Source: CAYTLW01 sp964438735
GTDB taxonomy: Bacteria > Myxococcota_A > UBA9042
DNA length: 32,627 nucleotides
Direction: 5' to 3'
Assembly (NCBI GenBank): GCA_964438735.1
Contig: CAYTLW010000088.1
Span: forward strand, 1-32,627
Below the pieces are notes generated by a model. It was not told the DNA's origin and ran no database searches. It worked only from the letters and a program-made list of their open reading frames with translations. How positions within the stretch are numbered: position 1 is the stretch's first letter; every line of letters starts with the position of its first letter. Positions 12,850 to 20,895 of this stretch are shown here, piece after piece. The translations under genes and the position numbers were made by a program.

Positions 12850-13584
12850 ATGGTGATGTACGAGAGCGGCAAAACCCTGGTGCGACCCATGCAATCCCTC
12901 CCTGGGGCAGCCGCGTCCCGTCTGGCGGCGCTCGCCATGCTTGCCCTCCTCATCGCCTGCGCGGATGGACCCGAGACCGCCGGTCCGACCGCAGCGGCCG
13001 ACGGCGTCAGCTGTCCGTCCTGGAAGATCGCCACCGGCTCCTGCCAGACGCCCTACACCTGCGTGGCCGACAACCCCTGCAGCGCCGCCGCCCCCCGTTC
13101 TGGTTGCGGTTGCGGGGGTACCATCATCTCCGTGGCCGCCGGCTGCCCCAAGCAGGCCTACGGCTGGACCCATGACGGCCTGAAGTGGCTGGCGAACAAA
13201 GCGCCTGAGGGCGTATTGCCTTGCGATCCGGACCTGCCGGCGCCCGCTCACCTGGACGTGGTGGTGCAGTTGACCGGCATCCCTGGAGAGGACGGTCGCC
13301 CGGTCAGCGCCGCGGTCAAGGACGCCTGGCAATCGACCTACGGCAAGCCCGCCCAGGCAAAAAGCGCCGCGGGCAGCGCCACGTTGCTGGTTCCTGCCGG
13401 GTGGCGGACCGAGGTCGACATCGCCGAGCTCGAATTGAGGATCGCCGAGCTGCCCGCCACGGCGACCTGTGCCAACGGCGTCGACCTGGCCTGGACGGTC
13501 ACGGCGAGCCATGACTTCGACCTGCGGGACTTCGAGATCGAGGTGGCTGTGGACGCGAATACCGGCGCCGTGGTGTGCAGATGA
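12850..13584 (+). CDS. Small lipoprotein of unknown function
   Basis: The 244-residue frame has a lipoprotein signal (ALAMLALLIAC). The lipobox cysteine is residue 37 from the ATG at 12850 or residue 24 from the ATG at 12889; the second start gives a more usual signal length, and neither has a clear ribosome binding site. A segment with eight cysteines (about residues 55-97) contains CGCGG. The rest is a moderately acidic domain whose end, 'DLRDFEIEVAVDANTGAVVC', resembles PepSY-like or similar small secreted folds but is not recognised with confidence. It is divergent from the beta-helix lipoprotein, with 156 bp between them. It was not assigned to any family. Confidence 0.65.
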   Translation: MVMYESGKTLVRPMQSLPGAAASRLAALAMLALLIACADGPETAGPTAAADGVSCPSWKIATGSCQTPYTCVADNPCSAAAPRSGCGCGGTIISVAAGCPKQAYGWTHDGLKWLANKAPEGVLPCDPDLPAPAHLDVVVQLTGIPGEDGRPVSAAVKDAWQSTYGKPAQAKSAAGSATLLVPAGWRTEVDIAELELRIAELPATATCANGVDLAWTVTASHDFDLRDFEIEVAVDANTGAVVCR

Positions 13585-13673
13585 GCCCCCAGGTGAGCGT
13601 TCCAACGACACGAATGCGCTGAGTCAAGAACACAATATTGCGCCCCGATGCCCATCGGGCCAGTCTGTTCACC

Positions 13674-15404
13674 ATGAGCGGACCCGCAGCCGCAGCCCAT
13701 TCGCTTGATCTCTTTCAGATGACCGTCGGCCTCGCCGGAGGCCTGGCCCTGTTCCTCTATGGCATGGAGCGCATGGCCGGCGCCCTCAAGGTGGTCGCCG
13801 GCAACCGGATGCGGAGCCTGCTCGCCTCCTTGACCACCAATCGGTTCAGCGGCGTGCTCACCGGCGCTGGCGTCACCGCCGTGCTGCAGTCGTCATCTGT
13901 CACCACCGTGATGCTCGTGGGGTTCGTCTCGGCCGGCTTCATGTCCCTTTCGCAGGCCATCGGCGTGGTGCTCGGGGCGAACATCGGCACCACCATCACG
14001 GCCCAGATCATCGCCTTCAAGGTGACGAAATACTCGCTGATCCTGGTGGCGGTCGGGTTCGTGCCGGTCTTCGTCGCCCGCCGCCAGTCCACCCGGCAAT
14101 ATGGCTACCTGATCATGGGCCTGGGCCTGATCTTCTTCGGCATGTCGCTGATGAGCTCGGCCATGCGGCCGCTGCGCAGTCATGAAGGGTTCATCGCCCT
14201 GATGCGGGATATCGACTCGCCGGTCTTCGGTGTGCTGGTCGCCGCCGCCTTCACCGGCCTGGTCCAGTCTTCTTCGGCCACGACCGGCGTGGTCATCGCC
14301 ATGGCCACACAGGGCCTGGTCAGCCTGGACAACGGCATCGCGCTGCTGCTGGGCGCCAACATCGGCACCTGCGTCACGGCAGGGCTGGCCGCCATCGGCA
14401 AACCGCGCGAGGCGGTACGGGTCTCGGTGGCCCACGTCGCGTTCAACCTGGCGGGCGCCATGATTGCGGTCTGGTTCATCCCGCAATTCGCCGAAGTGGT
14501 GCGCGATCTGTCGCCGGCCGCGGCGGGCGACCTCGGCGCCACCGAACGACTGGCCGCCGACGCGCCGCGCCAGATCGCCAACGCGCACACGCTCTTCAAC
14601 ATCGCCTTTACGATCATCTTCCTGCCTCTGGCTTCGCTGCTGGCGCGATTTTGCGAGTGGGTGGTGCCCGATCGCGGCCTGGGTTCCGAGGTGCTGACCA
14701 AGCACCTGCAACCAGACCTGGTCTCCGCGCCCGGACTGGCGCTCGCCGCCGCCCGGGCCGAGATCGGGCGCATGGGCAAGCGGGTCCACCTCATGGTCGA
14801 GGCCGCCATTCCGGCCGTGCTCAGCGGCAGCCACGATGACCTGGACGAGGTCTGCGAGATGGACGACGAGGTCGACGGGCTGTATGGCGAAATCGTCCTC
14901 TACCTGGGTGAGGTCAGCAAGCAGCAACTCGCCGACGATCAGACCCACGAGCTCGTCGCGCTGCTGGATGCTGCCAACGCCCTGGAAAATATCGGCGACG
15001 TGGTGGAGACCGATCTCGTCGCTTCAGGACTGTCGCGCATCGAGCGCGGTTTCGAGGTCAGCGAGGCCACCAGTTCGCTCATCACGGCCATTGGCGAGCG
15101 CCTGGCGCAATCGGTTCGCCTGTCCGTGGCCAGCGTCGCGGGCAATGACAAGGACATGGGCCGCCAGGTAGACGGTCCGCTGGACGAGGAGATCAGCCGC
15201 CAACTGGTCGAGGCCGCCCGACACGGTGCTCAGCGTCTGATCGCCGACGCGCCCCATCGACTGCCGGCATACGCCATGGAGTCGGACGTATTCGACCAGC
15301 TCGGCCGCATCGCCTATTTCGCCAAGCGGGCCGCGCGCACCGTCTCGCCCAAGCCGCCGTCCGGAGCCAGGCTGCCATCGGGCAGGTACAAGGCGGTTAC
15401 TTGA
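13674..15404 (+). CDS. Na/Pi cotransporter family protein with PhoU-like domain
   Basis: The N-terminal half has the two inverted repeats of the Na+/phosphate cotransporter (NptA/YjbB-type) family. The first carries GVTAVLQSSSVTTVML and GANIGTTITAQ. The second carries TGLVQSSSATTGVVIAMA and LLGANIGTCVTAG; the QSSS motifs are the family hallmark. About eight membrane helices are expected in residues 10-335. The C-terminal 200 residues form a soluble helical PhoU-like region ('DDEVDGLYGEIVLYLGEV', 'ALENIGDVVETDL'), as in bacterial YjbB-type proteins. The likely role is phosphate (or other anion) movement across the inner membrane. The start at 13674 (MSGPAAAAH) was chosen over the TTG at 13638, which adds 12 unlikely residues; neither has a strong ribosome binding site. 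The end overlaps the convergent stress-protein gene by 8 bp. Confidence 0.85.
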   Translation: MSGPAAAAHSLDLFQMTVGLAGGLALFLYGMERMAGALKVVAGNRMRSLLASLTTNRFSGVLTGAGVTAVLQSSSVTTVMLVGFVSAGFMSLSQAIGVVLGANIGTTITAQIIAFKVTKYSLILVAVGFVPVFVARRQSTRQYGYLIMGLGLIFFGMSLMSSAMRPLRSHEGFIALMRDIDSPVFGVLVAAAFTGLVQSSSATTGVVIAMATQGLVSLDNGIALLLGANIGTCVTAGLAAIGKPREAVRVSVAHVAFNLAGAMIAVWFIPQFAEVVRDLSPAAAGDLGATERLAADAPRQIANAHTLFNIAFTIIFLPLASLLARFCEWVVPDRGLGSEVLTKHLQPDLVSAPGLALAAARAEIGRMGKRVHLMVEAAIPAVLSGSHDDLDEVCEMDDEVDGLYGEIVLYLGEVSKQQLADDQTHELVALLDAANALENIGDVVETDLVASGLSRIERGFEVSEATSSLITAIGERLAQSVRLSVASVAGNDKDMGRQVDGPLDEEISRQLVEAARHGAQRLIADAPHRLPAYAMESDVFDQLGRIAYFAKRAARTVSPKPPSGARLPSGRYKAVT

Positions 15405-15864
15405 CGATCATGACCGGGCGGGGGGCCAGACGTACGATCTGCTCGGCCTTGGAGCCGATGAGCAGTCGCTTCAGCCCGGTGCGACCCTGGCTGCCCATGA
15501 CGACCATGCGCGGTTGACGGTCTTGTACCACCTCGAGGATTCGACTGACCGGCAGGCCGGTGATCAGCAGCGTCTCGGCGCCTTCCAGCGCGGGATTGCG
15601 TGGATGATCGGCCCGCAGCTCTGCGACATGTCTGGCCATCATCTGCACCGCGGAATCGTGCAGACGGGTCAGCACCTTGTCCCGGCGCGTCGTGGCGTAG
15701 TAGCCCGGCGCATCGCCCGGGTCGTGTACGACGTGCAGCACCACGAGGCGGCTGCCGAGCGCCGCGCAGAGTTCGGCCGCCATGACCGTGGCACGCCGTG
15801 AGCTGTCGGCGAAATCGGTGGGCACGAGGATGATGTCTTCGAGGGCAGCGTTTGCGTCCGTCAT
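15397..15864 (-). CDS. Universal stress protein (UspA family)
   Basis: The 155-residue single-domain Usp begins MTDANAALEDIILVPTDFADSS, the typical first strand and nucleotide loop. It ends with GSQGRTGLKRLLIGS, which fits the ATP-binding G-2x-G-9x-G-(S/T) pattern, so it is likely of the nucleotide-binding class. The final strand is RPVMIVK. The open frame extends to 15921, but the ATG at 15864 matches the normal family start. It is convergent with the Na/Pi cotransporter-family gene and overlaps it by 8 bp, and it is 58 bp downstream of the kinase gene on the same strand, so it might be read through from that operon. The role is a cytoplasmic stress or energy-status protein; the exact trigger is not visible. 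Confidence 0.9.
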   Translation of the reverse strand: MTDANAALEDIILVPTDFADSSRRATVMAAELCAALGSRLVVLHVVHDPGDAPGYYATTRRDKVLTRLHDSAVQMMARHVAELRADHPRNPALEGAETLLITGLPVSRILEVVQDRQPRMVVMGSQGRTGLKRLLIGSKAEQIVRLAPRPVMIVK

Positions 15865-15922
15865 GGTGCCTGAAGGGTACCACGCGCAAAGTCGGGGTAC
15901 AGCGCGCACGAGGCGATCCACG

Positions 15923-17833
15923 TCACTCTTGAATGCCGTGTTCCCATTGCCGACCCATGTAGACCAGGCAGAAGAGCACGGCCACGGCCATCACCTCGAA
16001 ACACCAGTCTGGGGCGAGCATGGTCACCATGAATGCGGGCCCGAAGATGAGACCTGAAGGCAGCAGCCGGCGGTCGACGCAAATGGCGAACATGCTGATG
16101 ATGCCGCCGATGGTGAGCATCATGATGGCCATGGTCAGCGGCAACTCCATGCGAACATGCCATGCCAGTGGCCACAACAAACCGCAGGCGACGACCACGC
16201 ACCAGAACAAGGCGATGAACGCCCGGTTGACATGATTGCTACGCAGGGCGTGGGCGTACCGCCAGTGGAAGAAGGCCACGTAGGCGCCCCAGACGAGCGA
16301 AAGGCCGATGAAGAGCGGATAGGCGACGATCGGTGACTGCGAGCGATTGAGCATCGCCACCACGACCCAGGCGAGCGCCCATACCACGCCCATAATCATC
16401 ACAATGAGGCTGCGGTCACGGCTACCGACGCGCAGATCGATCTCCCGACCCGCCTCTCGCAGGGCTTGCTGTTCCCGCTCGATGCGCTCCAACTCGGACC
16501 GGGCCTCGGCGACCCGCCCAGTCAGCTCATCGCTCGCCTGGGGCATCTGTTGCAGCAACCGCTCAGCCTGCGAAACGTCACGGCAGGCCAGCTCATGGTT
16601 GATCATCTCCTCGAACAGTCGCTGCTGCCCGACCCTTGCCTCCGGGTTGTCGGGCCAGGACAGACGCGCCTGCTCGAGTCCGAATCGGCACTCGGTAAAC
16701 AGATCGTAGAGCGCCGGGTCGCCCGGCTGCGCGACGTAGAGCGGATCGGCCAGCCGGTTGTGGATCTGCTCGACGCGCTCGAGCGAGGCACGAGCCAGCT
16801 CCCAGGAGGAGCGGTGCTGCAGGAATTCACTGATGGCATCTCGAAAGTCCGCCGCGCTCTGTTGGCGATTGCCGGGCTCGCGTTCAGTGGCCCTCAGGCT
16901 GATGTGCGCCAGGGCGGACGGCACATGTTCACCGTACTCGCAGGGCACGGATTCCCACGCCAGTTCCATGATTTCGTACAGAGACCCCGCCTCGTGTCGG
17001 TAGCGGCCGGTCAAGAGGTGGTGCAGACACGCGCCCAGTTGGTAGATATCGGTGCGGTGATCGATGGGCATGGCGTCCGGGGCGGCCATCTCGGGCGCCA
17101 TGTAGCCCGGAGTGCCCTGGGGACTGCGAATGGTCGCAGCGGCCGGCAAATGGGTCGAGGAGGCGTCGTGGAGGGCGACCGCAAGGCCCCAATCCAGCAG
17201 GTAGACCTCGCCATGATTGCCGACGATGACGTTGTCGAGTTTGAGGTCCCGGTGCACCACGCCGCGCTCGTGGGCGTACTGGACGGCGTTGCACACCTGG
17301 ATCAGCACTCTCAGATGCCACTCCAGGGCATCGGAGGTCTCGTAGGGCGTGCTCAAGCCGCCGTCGCGGCTCACCAGCTGACCCCAAACCGTACCCTCGA
17401 CGCACTTCATGACCATCAGTGGTCGCCGGTTCTCGTCCATGCCCAACATGTAGACCGGCACCACGTTGGGATGCTCCAACGCGCCCAGCGCCCGGGCCTC
17501 GTTCCGCAAGGCGGCGTGGTCGACCGCCGGCGCTTCGTCGTGCAGCTGCTTGATGGCGACCTTGCGACTCAGGGATAGCTGAGTGCCCGCCCGCACGACG
17601 GCCATGCCCCCGGCGCCAATGGGCTCGGCAAGATCCACGTGGTCGGGACCGGGTTGAATACCCACCAGCGCCGGCAAGGGGTCGTCGACGCCCATCAACT
17701 CCCGATGGCGGGCCCGGGGACCCGGCACCACGATGGTGCCATCGTCGTCCAAGCAGAGGCTCTCCGGATCGATACCCAGGCGGGCCAGGGTGGCGGCTGG
17801 TCCTTGTTCATCGGGGGCGGTGGTAGCGGTCAT
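15923..17833 (-). CDS. Ser/Thr protein kinase with C-terminal membrane domain
   Basis: The 636-residue Hanks-type kinase has a glycine loop IGAGGMAVV (72-80), catalytic Lys95 (VAIK), Glu112, HRDLKLDN (Asp196, Lys198, Asn201), DWG in place of DFG (214-216), APE (246-248) and DIYQLG (262-267). All residues needed for activity are present. An unusual N-terminal segment of about 65 residues precedes the kinase. After the kinase comes a helical stretch (about 350-480, with likely coiled coil ERIEREQQALREAGREIDL), and then about six hydrophobic helices to the C-terminus. These make it an integral membrane kinase without an obvious extracellular sensor domain. The start has AGGAG upstream and overlaps the stop of the symporter gene (ATGA), so the two are probably co-translated. 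It may regulate or sense that transporter; this is inference. Confidence 0.9.
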   Translation of the reverse strand: MTATTAPDEQGPAATLARLGIDPESLCLDDDGTIVVPGPRARHRELMGVDDPLPALVGIQPGPDHVDLAEPIGAGGMAVVRAGTQLSLSRKVAIKQLHDEAPAVDHAALRNEARALGALEHPNVVPVYMLGMDENRRPLMVMKCVEGTVWGQLVSRDGGLSTPYETSDALEWHLRVLIQVCNAVQYAHERGVVHRDLKLDNVIVGNHGEVYLLDWGLAVALHDASSTHLPAAATIRSPQGTPGYMAPEMAAPDAMPIDHRTDIYQLGACLHHLLTGRYRHEAGSLYEIMELAWESVPCEYGEHVPSALAHISLRATEREPGNRQQSAADFRDAISEFLQHRSSWELARASLERVEQIHNRLADPLYVAQPGDPALYDLFTECRFGLEQARLSWPDNPEARVGQQRLFEEMINHELACRDVSQAERLLQQMPQASDELTGRVAEARSELERIEREQQALREAGREIDLRVGSRDRSLIVMIMGVVWALAWVVVAMLNRSQSPIVAYPLFIGLSLVWGAYVAFFHWRYAHALRSNHVNRAFIALFWCVVVACGLLWPLAWHVRMELPLTMAIMMLTIGGIISMFAICVDRRLLPSGLIFGPAFMVTMLAPDWCFEVMAVAVLFCLVYMGRQWEHGIQE

Positions 17834-19287
17834 GTTCGCTCCTGTGGAGCCAGGCGGTCATCGCCACTGGACTGCGCGGGGAGTTGATCAGGACGCGCCA
17901 GGGACACGCCGACAAAGGCCACAAGGCTCACCGCCAGGCCGGGGATGATCGGGTCCAGGCCCGCCACGGACACCAGGTCGTGTTCCACCAGCAGGACCGC
18001 AGCGCTACCCGCAACCAGAGAGGCCATGGCGCCCGCGGCGCTCGACCGTCGCCAGAAATGGCCCAACACGTAGGGGAAGAAGGCGCCGCCGGCGCGCAAG
18101 GTGAACGAGAACATCAAGATGGCGATCAGGTTGTCGGTACTGGTCAGCGCGATGATCAGCGCCAGCAATGCCACGCCGACCATGGCCAGCCGGGTCACGC
18201 GCAGGATGTGCTCGTCGCTGGCGTCACGCCGGAAGTACCGGGCATAGATGTCATTGGAGAAGATGGAGCCAGCCGCCAGCAGGTCGGAGTCGGCGCTGGA
18301 CATGGTGGCCGAGATGAGCGCGGCGAAGACCACGCCGACCAGCCAGGCGGGCAGGACCGCGATAGCCAGCACTGGCAACACGTAACGCGTGCCGCGGGCC
18401 TCGATGAGGGAGGCATCCAGGACGCCCTGCTCCACCATGCTGAAGGCCAGGATGCCGAGCACGGCAGGCACCAGGGCGAAGAGCAGGTAGACCCCACCGG
18501 CCAGGAGCGAACCCCACATGGCCGCGCGCTCGTCGCGGGCGGCGAAGTATCGCTGCACAGCCTCCTGTCCGACCGAAAACGAGGCCACATACATGACTAC
18601 CAGCGAGATGATGGTGCCCGTGCCCATGCCTTCGGTGAGGCTCATCTTCTGTTGCGGCACGTAGGACATGGCCTGCGCCCAGCCGCCGCTGGCCTCGATG
18701 GCAAATGGCACCGCGACCGCCAGGCCAATCACGATGAGGCACCACTGCACCACGTCGGTCAGGGTGACGCTCCACAAGCCGCCGAGCACCGAGTAGATGG
18801 TCACCACCACCGTCACCAACACCACGCAGACCGGGTAACTCAGGCCCAGCATCACCGACAGGATCACCGACGAGGCGATGATTTGAATGGCGCTCAAACC
18901 CACGAGCGGCAGGATCATGATGATCGCCGTCAGCAGGGCCGAGGGCGGGCCGTAGCGTCGATGAAAGTACTCCGGCACCGTCTTGACCATCGACCGCCGC
19001 AGCCGCGGCGCGATGAACGCCAGCACAACGAAGGTGATGGTCATGGTGATGACGTACCAGGACGCCGACATGCCCCAGGCGCCGTAGGCCTTCTCGGCCA
19101 CCCCCATGGAGCTGCCGCCGCCCACCTCGGTCGCCGCCAGGGTGCCGGCGAGCATCACCGGGCCCAGGCGTCGGCCGGCCACCATGAAGTCCTCGTTGCT
19201 GCGAATGCGGCGGGACGCCAGCCAGCCGATGAAGAGCATCCCGGCCAGGTACAGGGCGACGATGGTGATGATGAGGGGCGAGGCCAT
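17830..19287 (-). CDS. Sodium:solute symporter family protein
   Basis: This is a member of the SSS family (PutP/PanF/SGLT-like fold) with about 13 membrane helices. Key signs are EVGGGSSMGVAEKAYGAWG in the first core helices, YSVLGGLWSVTLTDVVQ, and the hallmark ALISATMSSADSDLLAAGS, which carries the Ser/Thr residues of the second sodium site. The length of 485 residues is usual. The start at 19287 (MASPLIITIV) puts the first helix at the N-terminus as in relatives; the frame is open to 19356, but the extra residues are Arg/Gly-rich and unlikely. The substrate is not evident (an organic acid, amino acid or sugar). It overlaps the downstream kinase by 4 bp and is divergent from the heme lipoprotein, with about 108 bp between them. 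Confidence 0.9.
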   Translation of the reverse strand: MASPLIITIVALYLAGMLFIGWLASRRIRSNEDFMVAGRRLGPVMLAGTLAATEVGGGSSMGVAEKAYGAWGMSASWYVITMTITFVVLAFIAPRLRRSMVKTVPEYFHRRYGPPSALLTAIIMILPLVGLSAIQIIASSVILSVMLGLSYPVCVVLVTVVVTIYSVLGGLWSVTLTDVVQWCLIVIGLAVAVPFAIEASGGWAQAMSYVPQQKMSLTEGMGTGTIISLVVMYVASFSVGQEAVQRYFAARDERAAMWGSLLAGGVYLLFALVPAVLGILAFSMVEQGVLDASLIEARGTRYVLPVLAIAVLPAWLVGVVFAALISATMSSADSDLLAAGSIFSNDIYARYFRRDASDEHILRVTRLAMVGVALLALIIALTSTDNLIAILMFSFTLRAGGAFFPYVLGHFWRRSSAAGAMASLVAGSAAVLLVEHDLVSVAGLDPIIPGLAVSLVAFVGVSLARPDQLPAQSSGDDRLAPQERT

Positions 19288-19395
19288 GGGCCCCGACGTT
19301 GCCACGCGGGAGTGTCGGCGCCAACACCCGCGCCCCCTGGCGTCCTCCCCCGCCATCTGCTACCACGACCGGGGCGCACTGCTGCGGAGGACCAC

Positions 19396-19995
19396 ATGAC
19401 CCGATTCACCGTCCCGATCGCTGTCGCACTCGCCCTCGCCACGGTCGGCTGCAAGCCCAAGGCGCCAGCTGCAGAGGCACCACCGACCGCCAAGGAGCTC
19501 GACGCGGCACCGCCGGAACGGGTCATGACCGCCATCCGCGCCCTGAAGACCTCCCTGGGCAAGCGGCTCAAGGCCGAACTCGAGGCCAAGGGGTCGGCCG
19601 CCGCGGTGGACATCTGCAAACTCGACGCGCCCACCCTCACCGCCGCCCAAAGCAAACAGGGCCTGCGCATCGGCCGCACCTCTCACAAGCTGCGCAACCC
19701 GGCCAACAAGGCGCCGCGCTGGGCCAGGGCGGCCGTGCAGGCGGCCGCGGGCAAGATGGTCTCGGAGGTCAAGAGACGGCGCCTGTTCAGCCTCGGTGAC
19801 GGCCGGCAGGCCTACCTGGAAGCCATCGACACCGGCGCGCTCTGCCTGACCTGCCACGGCGCCACGGTGAACCTCGCCGGCCCCCTGCGCCAGCGACTCG
19901 CCACCGCGTACCCGCAAGACCAGGCCACTGGCTTTGAAGAGGGCGATGTGCGGGGATGGTTCTGGGTCGAATACGACGCCAGGCGAAAGCCTTGA
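19396..19995 (+). CDS. DUF3365 c-type heme lipoprotein
   Basis: The 199-residue protein has a lipobox at ALATVGC (Cys19). A DUF3365/Tll0287-like domain follows, including the conserved RTSHKLRNPANKAPRWA segment. A single CLTCHG motif (Cys150, Cys153, His154) is the covalent c-type heme site. It ends with the family's YPQDQATGFEEGDVRGWFWV. It is likely a periplasm-facing or outer-membrane-anchored sensor or redox protein binding one heme. The start at 19396 has GGAGG at 19386-19390. A much longer open frame extends upstream (from 17884), but that part is the antisense of the symporter gene and lacks a signal. No cytochrome maturation or redox partner genes lie nearby. Confidence 0.85.
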   Translation: MTRFTVPIAVALALATVGCKPKAPAAEAPPTAKELDAAPPERVMTAIRALKTSLGKRLKAELEAKGSAAAVDICKLDAPTLTAAQSKQGLRIGRTSHKLRNPANKAPRWARAAVQAAAGKMVSEVKRRRLFSLGDGRQAYLEAIDTGALCLTCHGATVNLAGPLRQRLATAYPQDQATGFEEGDVRGWFWVEYDARRKP

Positions 19996-20082
19996 GAGCG
20001 AGGCGACGAATCGAGAAAAACCCGTTACCCTGTGCCCTCGGTCGCCCAAAGAGCGGCCCCTTCCCCAGCCAACCGGAGAGTC

Positions 20083-20283
20083 ATGGCCAGGAAACCCAAC
20101 TACGCCTTTGAACGCCGCATGCGGGAGAAAGCCCGCGCCGCCAAAAAAGCGGCCCGCCTCGAAGCCAAGCGAGCGCGTAAGCGGGGGAATGTGGAAGAGG
20201 GTGCCGAGGACGCCGAGGACGGGGAGAGCGCAGCCGACGAAGGCAGCGCCTCGGCGTCTCCGGACGGCCAGCCAGTCAACTGA
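20083..20283 (+). CDS. Small basic/acidic conserved protein
   Basis: The 66-residue protein begins MARKPNYAFERRMREKARAAKK, which matches a widespread small-protein pattern (short M-x-K-x-NY-x-FE-x-RQRE start followed by a Lys/Arg-rich helix) of unknown function. The N-terminal half is strongly basic and helical. The C-terminal half is acidic and probably disordered (EEGAEDAEDGESAADEGS). The ATG at 20083 has GGAGAG at 20075-20080 as ribosome binding site; a longer upstream frame from 20032 is less likely. It lies between the heme lipoprotein and the small membrane protein on the same strand. Confidence 0.7.
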   Translation: MARKPNYAFERRMREKARAAKKAARLEAKRARKRGNVEEGAEDAEDGESAADEGSASASPDGQPVN

Positions 20284-20300
20284 CGCGACCGCGTGCTGCC

Positions 20301-20334
20301 CCGCCGATCGGCCCCGATACCGACCGCCGATCGG
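20301..20334. repeat. Two direct copies of CCGCCGATCGG
   Basis: The 11-bp word CCGCCGATCGG occurs at 20301-20311 and 20324-20334, a 23-bp start-to-start spacing. Each copy contains the 8-bp palindrome CCGATCGG. They lie in the 125-bp gap between the small basic protein and the next gene, so they could be protein-binding sites about two helical turns apart. This is inferred from position only. Confidence 0.4.
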
Positions 20335-20408
20335 TCCCCGACGATCCCTGCAGCCAGCAACAGAATCGTCCACCATCACAGCCGCCCAGGCGGCACCGGG
20401 AGCATCAC

Positions 20409-20885
20409 ATGAATCGCACGCAGAACCGCTATCCGAGGGCCCCCGCCGCCGTACTCGGCGCCATCGTCGCCCTGGCCACCGTCGCCGCCATCTCCCTGCC
20501 AGGCACCGCCCATGCGGGCGAGAAGAACCGCTGGCTGGCCGCGGGCCTGAACTTCTTCGTGCCCGGCGCCGGCTACATCTACAACGGTGAAAAGCCGCTG
20601 TACGTCTCGGTGCCGCTGGTCGCAGGCGCCGTCGCGCTGACCTATGTCGAGCAGTTCCACGAGTTCCCCGGCGGCAAGAAGCTGCAGGATCACGACTCGA
20701 CCGCCTTCTTCGCCCTCTTTGGCGCCGTCTTCCTGGTCAACACCGGGCTCGCCATCGACGCCTGGCAGGAGGCCGACGCGATCAACAACAAAGCCGGCAA
20801 GACAGCCAGCATGAACCTGCAGTTGAGGCCTACCGTCGGCCCGCGTGGGGAGCGGCTTGGCTTCGCGGTTCGCGGGTCGTTCTGA
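20409..20885 (+). CDS. Small exported membrane protein, unknown
   Basis: The 158-residue protein has a cleavable signal peptide ending at GTAHA-GEK. A motif NFFVPGAGYIYNGEKPLYVSV follows, like the PGxGxxYxG element of TM2/DUF5683-like small membrane proteins. Two or three hydrophobic helices follow (VPLVAGAVALTYV, FFALFGAVFLVNTGLAI), then a polar tail with LQLRPTVGPRGERLGFAVRGSF that looks like a terminal beta strand. The ATG at 20409 follows GGGAG at 20399-20403. The function is not recognised. It ends 10 bp from the convergent hydrolase lipoprotein. Confidence 0.65.
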   Translation: MNRTQNRYPRAPAAVLGAIVALATVAAISLPGTAHAGEKNRWLAAGLNFFVPGAGYIYNGEKPLYVSVPLVAGAVALTYVEQFHEFPGGKKLQDHDSTAFFALFGAVFLVNTGLAIDAWQEADAINNKAGKTASMNLQLRPTVGPRGERLGFAVRGSF

Positions 20886-20895
20886 CCCTGGCGCG

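Noticed and set aside
13638..13673. TTG start for the Na/Pi cotransporter-family gene
   Set aside because: It adds 12 residues (MRPDAHRASLFT) of unlikely composition and has no ribosome binding site; 13674 fits better.
17884..19395. Upstream part of a 703-codon plus-strand ORF that ends with the heme lipoprotein
   Set aside because: It is antisense to the symporter (His/Gln/Arg/Gly-rich). The true start with ribosome binding site and lipoprotein signal is at 19396.
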